From: Clostridia bacterium | GTDB taxonomy: Bacteria > Bacillota > Clostridia > Oscillospirales > Acutalibacteraceae | Direction: 5' to 3' | NCBI GenBank assembly: GCA_900768035.1 | Contig: CAAGBH010000124.1 | Span: 1 to 11,249, forward strand | Length of the DNA: 11,249 bases | Part shown: piece by piece, positions 1 through 4,868 of the stretch | Layout of the letters: the number at the start of each line of letters is the position of its first letter | Position numbering within the stretch: position 1 is the first letter of the stretch | Notes under the pieces: generated by a model | The model's input: the letters and a program-made list of their open reading frames with translations, nothing else | Told to the model about the DNA's origin: nothing | The model's database searches: none | Program-made: the position numbers and the translations under genes

Positions 1-2
1 AT

Positions 3-293
3 GTTTCCACGAACCCGGGAGGCTATTTTGGCGGTGCGGCGGTATTTATATTATTCGCTGGGCGGCGCGGCTTTTGCCTTGATGGGGATGATCTTCATTA
101 TGGTGTTGTGGCGTATGTTTTATGTTTGATTTCTAATGAAAAAATTGTCACAATTGGTGCTTTGGCGGTTGCGGTTTTGGTATATCTTGTAGTTTTGATT
201 GTCACAAAAGCCTTTGAAAAGCAAGAAATCATGGGTTTGCCTTTTGGTGAAAAACTGTATAATTTTGGAAAAAAGTTCAAAATTTTCAAATGA
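3..293 (+). CDS. C-terminal fragment of a SpoVB/MurJ-type polysaccharide/lipid flippase (5' end outside window)
   Basis: The open frame enters from the left edge and stops at 291-293. Its last ~50 residues read as one hydrophobic helix (around VTIGALAVAVLVYLVVLIV) followed by a charged tail with a Leu-Pro-Phe-Gly-Glu-Lys-Leu segment. That is the usual ending of the MATE-like oligosaccharide flippases of the SpoVB/YabM group, multi-pass membrane proteins that move lipid-linked precursors across the membrane. Position supports this: in Bacillus and many Clostridia a YabM/SpoVB flippase sits upstream of the yabO-yabP-yabQ-divIC cluster found here. The first ~35 residues are less convincing, because the region is GC-rich and does not form a clean membrane helix in this frame, so a frameshift or sequence error there is possible. 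Family assignment is inference from a short tail. Confidence 0.5.
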   Translation, partial: VSTNPGGYFGGAAVFILFAGRRGFCLDGDDLHYGVVAYVLCLISNEKIVTIGALAVAVLVYLVVLIVTKAFEKQEIMGLPFGEKLYNFGKKFKIFK

Positions 294-360
294 AATTATA
301 TAATTTGCATAAATATAAATAGTCTTTTTTTGCGTTTTGAATAAAAAGTGTAAAAACATA

Positions 361-389
361 TTGATTTTTATTAAAAAGTATGGTAAATT
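361..389 (+). promoter_or_regulatory. Probable sigma-A promoter for hup
   Basis: TTGATT at 361-366 is separated by 17 bases from TAAATT at 384-389. A TG at 381-382 makes this an extended -10. Transcription would begin near 396 and leave a leader of about 70 bases before the HU start at 468. The gap between the flippase stop and HU (294-467) otherwise holds only AT-rich sequence, including a 14-base AT-only palindrome at 293-306 that is too weak to call a terminator. Confidence 0.55.
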
Positions 390-467
390 TGAATTGTACT
401 CAGTGAAGTATGTACGGATGAATTATAACGAATGTTTTCGTTAAAAAAATTATTGGAGGTTCTAAAA

Positions 468-740
468 ATGAACAAGACTGAATTAGTAGCATCTATTGCT
501 GAAAAAGCAAACATTACTAAAAAGGATGCAGAAAAAGCACTTGCTGCTTTTGTTGATAGTGTTTCTGCAGAACTTAAGAATGGTGGTAAGGTTCAACTTA
601 TCGGCTTCGGTACTTTTGAAGTTCGTGAACGTGGTGAAAGAACCGGTATCAATCCTCAGACAAAGCAGACAATCACAATCGCTGCTTCTAAGAATCCTGT
701 ATTCAAAGCAGGCGCTGCTTTAAAAGCTGCTATTAAATAA
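468..740 (+). CDS. hup: DNA-binding protein HU
   Basis: This 90-residue protein is the length of bacterial HU. HU is a small basic nucleoid protein that dimerises, bends DNA non-specifically and compacts the chromosome. The family signature is clear: GFGTFEVRERGERTGINPQT at residues 46-65, with the arm-tip proline (Pro63) that intercalates into DNA, and a lysine/alanine-rich C-terminal helix. ATG 468 is chosen over an in-frame upstream ATG at 432 because GGAGG at 455-459 is eight bases before it and the protein then begins MNKTELV, the standard HU start. It appears to have its own promoter at 361-389. Placement of HU just before rqcP is common in Clostridia. The expected MazG (YabN) gene between flippase and HU is absent. 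Confidence 0.97.
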   Translation: MNKTELVASIAEKANITKKDAEKALAAFVDSVSAELKNGGKVQLIGFGTFEVRERGERTGINPQTKQTITIAASKNPVFKAGAALKAAIK

Positions 741-756
741 TTAAGGTTAATTAACG

Positions 757-781
757 TAAGCCGTCCTTTATGGACGGCTTA
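757..781 (+). terminator. Hairpin after hup (weak or leaky terminator)
   Basis: A 10-bp perfect stem (757-766 with 772-781, core AGCCGTCC/GGACGGCT) closes a 5-base loop 16 bases after the HU stop. The following sequence (AAATTTGG) is a poor U-tract, so this may be a partial terminator or an RNA-stabilising 3' end that makes HU more abundant than downstream rqcP. It lies only 14 bases before the rqcP start. Confidence 0.5.
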
Positions 782-795
782 AAATTTGGTATGTT

Positions 796-1038
796 ATGAG
801 ATTAGATAAATATTTAAAAGTTTCACGCATTATCAAAAGGCGCACTGTTGCCAACGAGGCTTGTGATGCAGGCAGAGTTTTGGCTAATGGTAAGGTTGCC
901 CGTGCTTCTTATGATGTAAAAGTGGGGGATATACTCGAAATCACCTTTGGTACTCGTGTTGTTAAAGTTGAAGTAACCCAAGTGAACGATACTGTCCGTA
1001 AGGAAGATGCAAGTTTAATGTATCGTATTGTGGAATAA
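796..1038 (+). CDS. rqcP: RqcP (YabO), S4-domain ribosome quality control factor
   Basis: This 80-residue protein is almost entirely one S4 RNA-binding domain. The N-terminus MRLDKYLKVSRIIKRRT and the following region with RVLANGK and VKVGDILEI are typical of the YabO/Hsp15-like family. In Bacillus the protein (RqcP) binds the stalled 50S subunit with peptidyl-tRNA and helps RqcH add alanine tails to aborted chains. ATG 796 is used because it gives the canonical MRLDKYL start. No clear ribosome binding site precedes it; the region from 757 is filled by the post-hup hairpin, so translation may be modest. Neighbours (yabP, yabQ, divIC-like) are in the standard Bacillus order. Confidence 0.93.
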   Translation: MRLDKYLKVSRIIKRRTVANEACDAGRVLANGKVARASYDVKVGDILEITFGTRVVKVEVTQVNDTVRKEDASLMYRIVE

Positions 1039-1042
1039 GATT

Positions 1043-1080
1043 AACACCCTTTAAATATATTTTTAAGGGGTGTTTTAATT
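1043..1080 (+). terminator. Hairpin between rqcP and yabP; 3' arm carries the yabP ribosome binding site
   Basis: A 13-bp stem (1043-1055 with 1062-1074, one U-G pair) closes a 6-base loop and is followed by TTAATTTT, resembling an intrinsic terminator. The AAGGGG at 1065-1070 in its 3' arm is also the only ribosome binding site available for yabP, ten bases before the TTG start. The hairpin could therefore both terminate rqcP transcripts and hide the yabP start region in any read-through RNA. Confidence 0.65.
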
Positions 1081-1350
1081 TTGGAAGAAAAGATAAATTT
1101 TAATCACAGTGTAATTATTGAGGACCGAAAAAAGTTGAGTCTTTCGGGAGTTAAGGACTGCCTCGGATTTGACGATGAAACAATAGTTTTAAATACCGCC
1201 TTAGGTAAACTTACTATAAAAGGTACTGCTTTGCATATAGAAAATTTTGATACTTCTACGGGCGAATTTACTGCCGAGGGCAGAGTTCACGCTATTGTTT
1301 ATACAGCCGAGCAAAGTAACAACGGTTTTTTAAGCCGAATTTTTAAATAA
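1081..1350 (+). CDS. yabP: Sporulation protein YabP
   Basis: This 89-residue protein matches the YabP/YqfC family. It has an early H-x-V-x-IEDR-K-x-L-x-LSGV segment, then SFDDET-like, T-x-x-GKL-x-IKG and LHIENF segments, and a gly/phe-rich end (NGFLSRIFK). In Bacillus, YabP is made under sporulation control in the mother cell and is involved in spore envelope assembly; its biochemical role is unknown. The start is a TTG at 1081 with AAGGGG at 1065-1070 as ribosome binding site, which falls in a hairpin arm. No in-frame ATG gives a complete domain. yabQ follows after two bases, so the two are probably translated from one mRNA. I see no confident sigma-E-type promoter immediately upstream. Confidence 0.93.
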   Translation: MEEKINFNHSVIIEDRKKLSLSGVKDCLGFDDETIVLNTALGKLTIKGTALHIENFDTSTGEFTAEGRVHAIVYTAEQSNNGFLSRIFK

Positions 1351-1352
1351 TT

Positions 1353-1814
1353 ATGTGGGAAATCAGTAATCAACTTCAGGCAGTATCTTTTTTATATTCG
1401 CTGATTTTAGGAGTTATTTTTTGCGCTTTTTATGATATTTTCAGAGCAGTAAGACTTGTTTTTAAACCTATGGATTGGCAGGTATTTTTGCAAGATATAA
1501 TTTACTTTATAATTATTTCTTTTACGACCTTTATTTTTTTGTTGAGCCTTACAAACGGCGAAATCAGAGGTTATATTTTATTCGGTACGGTTATCGGTTT
1601 TTGCGGTTTTTATTTTACTGTTTCAAAATATTTTCTGTCCCTTTGCAAGAAAATTATATGGTTTGTAAATTGGTGTTTTAAAAAGGTAAATAGCGGATTA
1701 AATTGGCTTTTTTCTAAAATCGAGTGTTTTATTTCAAAAATTTATAAAATAACAGCAACTTTTTTCAAAAAACTCTTGAAAAAGATAAAAGGTTTGTTGT
1801 ATACTAAAAAATAA
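1353..1814 (+). CDS. yabQ: Spore cortex biosynthesis protein YabQ
   Basis: This 153-residue membrane protein belongs to the YabQ family, needed for spore cortex formation in Bacillus. Visible features are three hydrophobic segments (roughly residues 10-27, 45-66 and 73-95), the family motif Y27-D28-x-x-R31-x-x-R34 after the first segment, and an N-G-E-I-R-G-Y-I-L-F-G stretch before the third. The C-terminal ~55 residues are basic with alternating aromatic and lysine residues and probably lie along or near the membrane. The start ATG at 1353 is two bases after the yabP stop and lacks a clear ribosome binding site, suggesting translation coupled to yabP. The 3' end of the gene appears to contain a promoter for the next gene. 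Confidence 0.9.
   Translation: MWEISNQLQAVSFLYSLILGVIFCAFYDIFRAVRLVFKPMDWQVFLQDIIYFIIISFTTFIFLLSLTNGEIRGYILFGTVIGFCGFYFTVSKYFLSLCKKIIWFVNWCFKKVNSGLNWLFSKIECFISKIYKITATFFKKLLKKIKGLLYTKK
1776..1805 (+). promoter_or_regulatory. Candidate sigma-A promoter inside the end of yabQ, for the ftsB/divIC-like gene
   Basis: TTGAAA at 1776-1781 and TATACT at 1800-1805 are spaced 18 bases apart, each one base from consensus. Transcription would begin near 1812, at the yabQ stop, leaving about 40 bases before the next gene. It would let a vegetative division gene be transcribed independently of the sporulation genes. AT-rich sequence produces such matches by chance, so this is moderate evidence. Confidence 0.45.
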
Positions 1815-1850
1815 TTAGTGGGCTTCTAAAATAAGGTTGGAGTTAAAAAT

Positions 1851-2141
1851 ATGAAACGCAAAACAAAGCAGAAAAGAAGCATAATTCTTAAAGTTTTAAT
1901 TTTAGGTGTTTGTGTTTATATGATTGCAACTCTTGCAAATTTATGGACAACACTTAATTCAAGCAAACAGCAACTTTCAAATCTTAAAAAACAGTATGAA
2001 ACTGAGCAAAACGATATTGAACAGTTGAGAGCAATGCTTGAAGATGAATCAAACACCCAGATTATCGAAAAGGCCGCTCGTGAGCGTTTAGGATATATCT
2101 ATTCGGACGAGCAAGTTTTTATTGATATTTCTGGTAATTAG
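1851..2141 (+). CDS. divIC: FtsB/DivIC-family septum formation protein
   Basis: This 96-residue bitopic protein has a basic cytoplasmic N-terminus (residues 1-10), one membrane helix (about 11-32), a coiled coil (about 36-66) and a conserved C-terminal patch E-K-A-A-R-E-R-L-G-Y-I at 73-83. That is the FtsB/DivIC layout. DivIC works with DivIB and FtsL in the divisome to activate septal peptidoglycan synthesis by FtsW/PBP. Length matches the family. Between yabQ and an S1-domain gene it occupies the divIC slot of Bacillus, which is why the symbol is used; ftsB is the alternative name. The ATG at 1851 follows GGAG at 1839-1842. Confidence 0.9.
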   Translation: MKRKTKQKRSIILKVLILGVCVYMIATLANLWTTLNSSKQQLSNLKKQYETEQNDIEQLRAMLEDESNTQIIEKAARERLGYIYSDEQVFIDISGN

Positions 2142-2171
2142 GTAGGAATTTTAGGGGGATTTTTTGAATCT

Positions 2172-2618
2172 ATGCAACTTACTGTTGGAGAAATTGTTGA
2201 AGGTAAAATTACCGGAATAACTAACTTTGGTGTATTTGTGGACTTGGGCGAAGGCAAATCGGGTATGGTACATATTTCTGAAGTTGCCCGTACTTATGTT
2301 AGTGATATCAAAGAACACGTTAAAATTGATGATGTTGTTAAAATGAAGGTTTTAACTGTAGGTGAGGACGGAAAAATCAGTCTTAGCATTAAGCGTGCTA
2401 TGGAACCTGCGAAGAAACCTGAGAGAAAGGAAAACAACCGTCGTTCTTTTTCTTCTCCGAAACCTGATAGTTCTTATACTTGGACACCAAAGAAAAACGA
2501 ACCTGCAAGTTTTGAAGAAATGATGAATCTCTTTAAACAAACAAGTGACGAAAAGTTTTCTGACCTTAAGCGTAAAAACCCTGAAAGCACACGCACTAAG
2601 CGCCGTGCAATGAGATAA
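2172..2618 (+). CDS. S1-domain RNA-binding protein (YabR-like)
   Basis: This 148-residue protein consists of one S1 OB-fold domain (residues 1-75, with VGEIVEGKITGITNFGVFVD and ISLSIKRA) and a hydrophilic basic tail (76-148). The tail is low in complexity except for a segment around SFEEMMNLFKQTSDEKFSDLKR, a pattern recurring in clostridial proteins of this type. S1 domains bind single-stranded RNA; YabR and its relatives are thought to associate with ribosomes or mRNA, but the precise role is not established. Position after divIC matches yabR in Bacillus. ATG 2172 is used; the nearest ribosome binding site AGGGGG at 2153-2158 is 13 bases away, a rather long spacing, but no better start exists. 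A terminator follows within 11 bases of the stop. Confidence 0.88.
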   Translation: MQLTVGEIVEGKITGITNFGVFVDLGEGKSGMVHISEVARTYVSDIKEHVKIDDVVKMKVLTVGEDGKISLSIKRAMEPAKKPERKENNRRSFSSPKPDSSYTWTPKKNEPASFEEMMNLFKQTSDEKFSDLKRKNPESTRTKRRAMR

Positions 2619-2628
2619 TTTAAACGAT

Positions 2629-2658
2629 AGGCGAAACCGTATGGCTTCGCCTTTTTTT
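2629..2658 (+). terminator. Intrinsic terminator after the S1-domain gene
   Basis: AGGCGAA at 2629-2635 pairs with TTCGCCT at 2646-2652, with CC/GG able to pair inside the loop, followed directly by a run of seven T at 2652-2658. It closes the hup-rqcP-yabP-yabQ-divIC-S1 cluster. The T-run abuts the GGGAG ribosome binding site of the next gene (2659-2663). Confidence 0.85.
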
Positions 2659-2668
2659 GGGAGAAAAA

Positions 2669-3787
2669 ATGAGCAAGATTAATTTAGTAGCGCCTTGTCT
2701 TTTCGGAATTGAAAAAATTGCGGCAGACGAGTTTCGCAGAATGGGATTTGAAGATATAACGGTTGAAAACGGCAGAGTTCTTTTATCGGGAGAAGAAAAT
2801 ATGTTAGCCCGTGCTAATATTTGCTCCCGTTTTGCTGAAAGAATTTTGATAAATGTTGGTGAGTTTACCGCAACCACATTTACTGAACTTTTCGACGGTG
2901 TAAAAGCGCTTCCTTGGGAAGATTTTATCGGTAAAGACGATGCTTTTCCTGTTAATGGATGGAGCATAAATTCAGGTCTTTATAGCATTCCTGACTGTCA
3001 GTCGATTATTAAAAAAGCCATTGTTGAAAGACTAAAACTTAAATATAAAATTAACATTTTTGCTGAAACAGGCAGTGAATATAGAGTCCGTTTTTCGATT
3101 CATAAAAATGTTGTTACTATGATGATTGATACTTCGGGCGACGGTCTGCATAAGAGGGGATACCGCCGTAATTCCAACGATGCACCGCTTAAAGAAACTT
3201 TGGCTGCGGCAATGTGTGATTTGGCGAGAATTTATCCTGACACAAAGATTTTCGACCCCTTTTGCGGTAGCGGTACAATTTTAATTGAATCTGCTTTAAT
3301 GGCAACTAAAACCGCACCAGGACTTCGCAGATTTTTTATAAGCGAGCGGTTTGGTTTTTTGAATCCGAAAATTTGGCAAGAGGAAAGAACAAGAGCGCAA
3401 GATTTAATACTTAAAAATATTGATTTCAAAGCGCAAGGATTTGATATTGACCCTTCTTGTGTGGAATTAACCCTTGCTAATGCTAAAAAAGCGGGTGTTG
3501 AGAAATATGTTAAGGCGTCTTTAGGCGAGGTTAAGGACTTTACACCGCCTAAAGAAAGATGTATCACTGTTACCAACCCGCCTTACGGCGAACGCCTTTT
3601 GGATGTTAAAACCGCCGAAGAACTCTATAAGGTTATGGGGGAAAGGTTTATTCAGGGTGACGGACAGAAATATTATGTTATAAGTCCTCACGATGAATTT
3701 GAAAAACATTTCGGAAAGACAGCCGATAAACGCCGTAAACTTTATAACGGTATGATTAAATGTCAGTTGTTTATGTATTTTAAATGA
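2669..3787 (+). CDS. THUMP-domain rRNA guanine-N2 methyltransferase (RlmL/YpsC type)
   Basis: This 372-residue protein resembles the methyltransferase half of RlmL and Bacillus YpsC, which use SAM to make m2G in 23S rRNA. A ferredoxin-like plus THUMP RNA-binding region covers about residues 1-155. A Rossmann methyltransferase domain follows, with SAM-binding FDPFCGSGTI at 195-204 and catalytic NPPY at 303-306. TSGDGLHKRGYR, typical of this family, links the two. The start is placed at ATG 2669, with GGGAG at 2659-2663 five bases before; an in-frame TTG at 2657 lies in the terminator T-run and is unlikely. No promoter is visible after the upstream terminator, so expression may depend on read-through. 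The exact target guanine cannot be read from sequence, so no symbol is given. Confidence 0.92.
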   Translation: MSKINLVAPCLFGIEKIAADEFRRMGFEDITVENGRVLLSGEENMLARANICSRFAERILINVGEFTATTFTELFDGVKALPWEDFIGKDDAFPVNGWSINSGLYSIPDCQSIIKKAIVERLKLKYKINIFAETGSEYRVRFSIHKNVVTMMIDTSGDGLHKRGYRRNSNDAPLKETLAAAMCDLARIYPDTKIFDPFCGSGTILIESALMATKTAPGLRRFFISERFGFLNPKIWQEERTRAQDLILKNIDFKAQGFDIDPSCVELTLANAKKAGVEKYVKASLGEVKDFTPPKERCITVTNPPYGERLLDVKTAEELYKVMGERFIQGDGQKYYVISPHDEFEKHFGKTADKRRKLYNGMIKCQLFMYFK

Positions 3788-3816
3788 TTGACAAATTGTA
3801 AGTGTTGTCATATAAT
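3788..3816 (+). promoter_or_regulatory. Perfect consensus sigma-A promoter for the FMN riboswitch-ribU unit
   Basis: TTGACA at 3788-3793 and TATAAT at 3811-3816 are both perfect and separated by the ideal 17 bases. The -35 begins at the base after the rlmL-like stop codon. Transcription should start near 3823, immediately before the aptamer. A second TATAAT at 3822-3827 has no matching -35 at proper spacing. Confidence 0.9.
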
Positions 3817-3825
3817 AAAAATATA

Positions 3826-3931
3826 ATCTTCAGGGCGAGGTGTAATTCCTCACCGGCGGTAAAGCCCGCGAGCCGAAAGGTTGATTTGGTGAAATTCCAA
3901 AGCCGACTGTAAAGTCAGGATGGAAGAAGAT
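3826..3931 (+). ncRNA. FMN riboswitch (RFN element) aptamer
   Basis: The RFN conserved blocks occur in order: ATCTTCAGGGCGAGGTG, AATTCCTCACCGGCGGTA, AGCCCGCGAGCC, GATTTGGTGAAATTCCAA, AGCCGACTGTAAAGTC, and GGATGGAAGAAGAT. The closing stem P1 is ATCTTC (3826-3831) with GAAGAT (3926-3931). FMN binding to this fold controls riboflavin synthesis or transport genes; here it precedes ribU and an intrinsic terminator, so FMN should cause early termination. AGGGC at 3832-3836 is complementary to GCCCT at 3952-3956 in the terminator 5' arm, a possible antiterminator pairing. Confidence 0.97.
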
Positions 3932-3949
3932 GCAAATTTTTGTATTTCT

Positions 3950-3985
3950 ATGCCCTTGTTGTATTATACAGCAAGGGCATTTTTT
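3950..3985 (+). terminator. FMN riboswitch expression-platform terminator
   Basis: A 14-bp stem (3950-3963 with 3967-3980, one U-G pair, core GCCCTTG/CAAGGGC) with a 3-base loop is followed by a T-run ending at 3985. It lies 18 bases after the aptamer and immediately before the ribU ribosome binding region, so it acts as the off-state of the switch. Confidence 0.93.
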
Positions 3986-3997
3986 ATGGGTGATATT

Positions 3998-4666
3998 ATG
4001 AAAAAAGAAAAACTTATAAAAATTTCAGTAACAGGTGTTTTTTGTGCGCTTGCCTTTATTTTGACGACTGTTTTGAGGTTTAAAGTGGCGTTTTTGTCAT
4101 TTGATTTAAAGGATACCATTATTGCAGTTGTTTCACTTATGTACGGTCCGCTTTATGGCGTGGTATCGTCCGGAATTGTTGCATTTTTGGAATTCTTATC
4201 GGTTAGTGATACAGGCGTTTACGGGCTTATAATGAATTTTATTTCTTCTGCAACCTTTGCTTTTGTTGCGGGAATGATTTATAAATACAAACGCACCTTT
4301 ACGGGAGCGATTCTTGCGGTTTTATTTTCGGTAATAAGTGTAAGCGTTGTTATGTGTCTTGCTAATATAGTTGTTACGCCGTATTATATGGGTGTTTCTG
4401 CCAAAGAAGTTATTGCTTTAATACCTACATTGCTTTTGCCTTTTAACCTTTGCAAATCGGTTATAAATGCGGCGGCAACGGTGATTATTTATAAGCCAAT
4501 CAGAAAAATTTTGATAAAAAGCAGGGTTGTGGTTTCAGATACCGCTCAAAATAACAAAAGCCTCTTGAAAAATATTTTAGTTTGTGTTATTTCGCTTTTA
4601 ATAATTGCGATAACAGTAGTATTTTTAATACTGAGTTTAGGCGGAAAAATTCAATTTTTTTCTTGA
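3998..4666 (+). CDS. ribU: Riboflavin ECF transporter substrate-binding subunit RibU
   Basis: This 222-residue membrane protein is the S component of an energy-coupling factor transporter. It captures riboflavin and imports it together with the shared EcfT/EcfA/EcfA' module, which is not encoded in this window. RibU hallmarks are FDLKD after the first helix, MYGPLYGVVSSG, and TGVYGLIMNFISS, with about six hydrophobic helices over residues 8-185. The FMN riboswitch directly upstream supports the substrate. The start is ATG 3998, with a weak GGGTG at 3988-3992. The alternative in-frame ATG 3986 follows the terminator T-run and has no ribosome binding site. After a polar linker the protein carries an extra hydrophobic helix at about 192-214, beyond the usual ~190-residue core. 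metK follows under separate control. Confidence 0.94.
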   Translation: MKKEKLIKISVTGVFCALAFILTTVLRFKVAFLSFDLKDTIIAVVSLMYGPLYGVVSSGIVAFLEFLSVSDTGVYGLIMNFISSATFAFVAGMIYKYKRTFTGAILAVLFSVISVSVVMCLANIVVTPYYMGVSAKEVIALIPTLLLPFNLCKSVINAAATVIIYKPIRKILIKSRVVVSDTAQNNKSLLKNILVCVISLLIIAITVVFLILSLGGKIQFFS

Positions 4667-4671
4667 AACTC

Positions 4672-4699
4672 TTGACAAATAATTATATTATGTTACAAT
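4672..4699 (+). promoter_or_regulatory. Sigma-A promoter for the SAM-I riboswitch-metK unit
   Basis: TTGACA at 4672-4677 is 16 bases from TACAAT at 4694-4699. A TG at 4691-4692 gives an extended -10. Transcription should begin near 4706, about 17 bases before the aptamer's first stem. The -35 is six bases after the ribU stop. I see no ribU terminator between, so ribU transcripts may run into this leader. Confidence 0.85.
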
Positions 4700-4722
4700 A
4701 TTAGACGAAAAAAGAATATAGT

Positions 4723-4816
4723 CCTTATCAAGAGTGGTGGAGGGAACCGGCCCGTTGAAACCCAGCAACCTGTTTTTTCAAGGTGCTAAATCCGGCGGAT
4801 TATCCGAAAGATGAGG
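4723..4816 (+). ncRNA. SAM-I riboswitch (S box) aptamer
   Basis: The S-box core is intact: CTTATCAAGAGTGGTGGAGG, then a CGGCCCGTTGAAACCCAGCA block, CAAGGTGCTAAATCC, and GGATTATCCGAAAGATGAG. P1 is CCTTATC (4723-4729) with GATGAGG (4810-4816). SAM binding stabilises P1 and frees the downstream terminator, so metK is switched off when SAM is plentiful. Confidence 0.97.
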
Positions 4817-4855
4817 TTTTAAATTACCGCCTCATTTTGTGGCGGTTTTATTTTT
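4811..4855 (+). terminator. SAM-I expression platform: terminator with competing antiterminator
   Basis: The terminator is ACCGCC (4826-4831) with GGCGGT (4841-4846), a 9-base loop and the tail TTTTATTTTT to 4855. The antiterminator is ATGAGG (4811-4816) with CCTCAT (4830-4835). It uses both the 3' strand of aptamer P1 and the end of the terminator 5' arm, so the two states exclude each other. This is the standard logic of transcriptional S boxes. Confidence 0.93.
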
Positions 4856-4868
4856 GGAGGAATTTTAA

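Noticed and set aside
293..306. AT-only 14-base palindrome after the flippase stop, a possible terminator or operator
   Set aside because: It contains no G-C pairs and lies in very AT-rich sequence, so it is not stable enough or specific enough to call.
432..467. In-frame upstream ATG that would extend HU by 12 residues
   Set aside because: No ribosome binding site precedes it, whereas GGAGG lies eight bases before ATG 468, which gives the standard HU N-terminus.
791..799. Two-codon frame ATG-TTA-TGA overlapping the rqcP start
   Set aside because: No ribosome binding site; a minimal frame like this is expected by chance.
1039..1080. A sigma-E-type promoter for yabP
   Set aside because: No pair of elements close to the sigma-E consensus at proper spacing could be found in the gap or the end of rqcP by eye.
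2620..2967. Long reading frame on the minus strand opposite the rlmL-like gene (similar shadows at 3232-3576, 7750-8151 and 9463-9750)
   Set aside because: They lie antisense to genes with clear conserved motifs, have no ribosome binding sites and show no recognisable domains.
3920..3997. Upstream extension of ribU into the FMN riboswitch
   Set aside because: It would translate the end of the aptamer and the terminator hairpin; RibU homology begins at the ATG at 3998.
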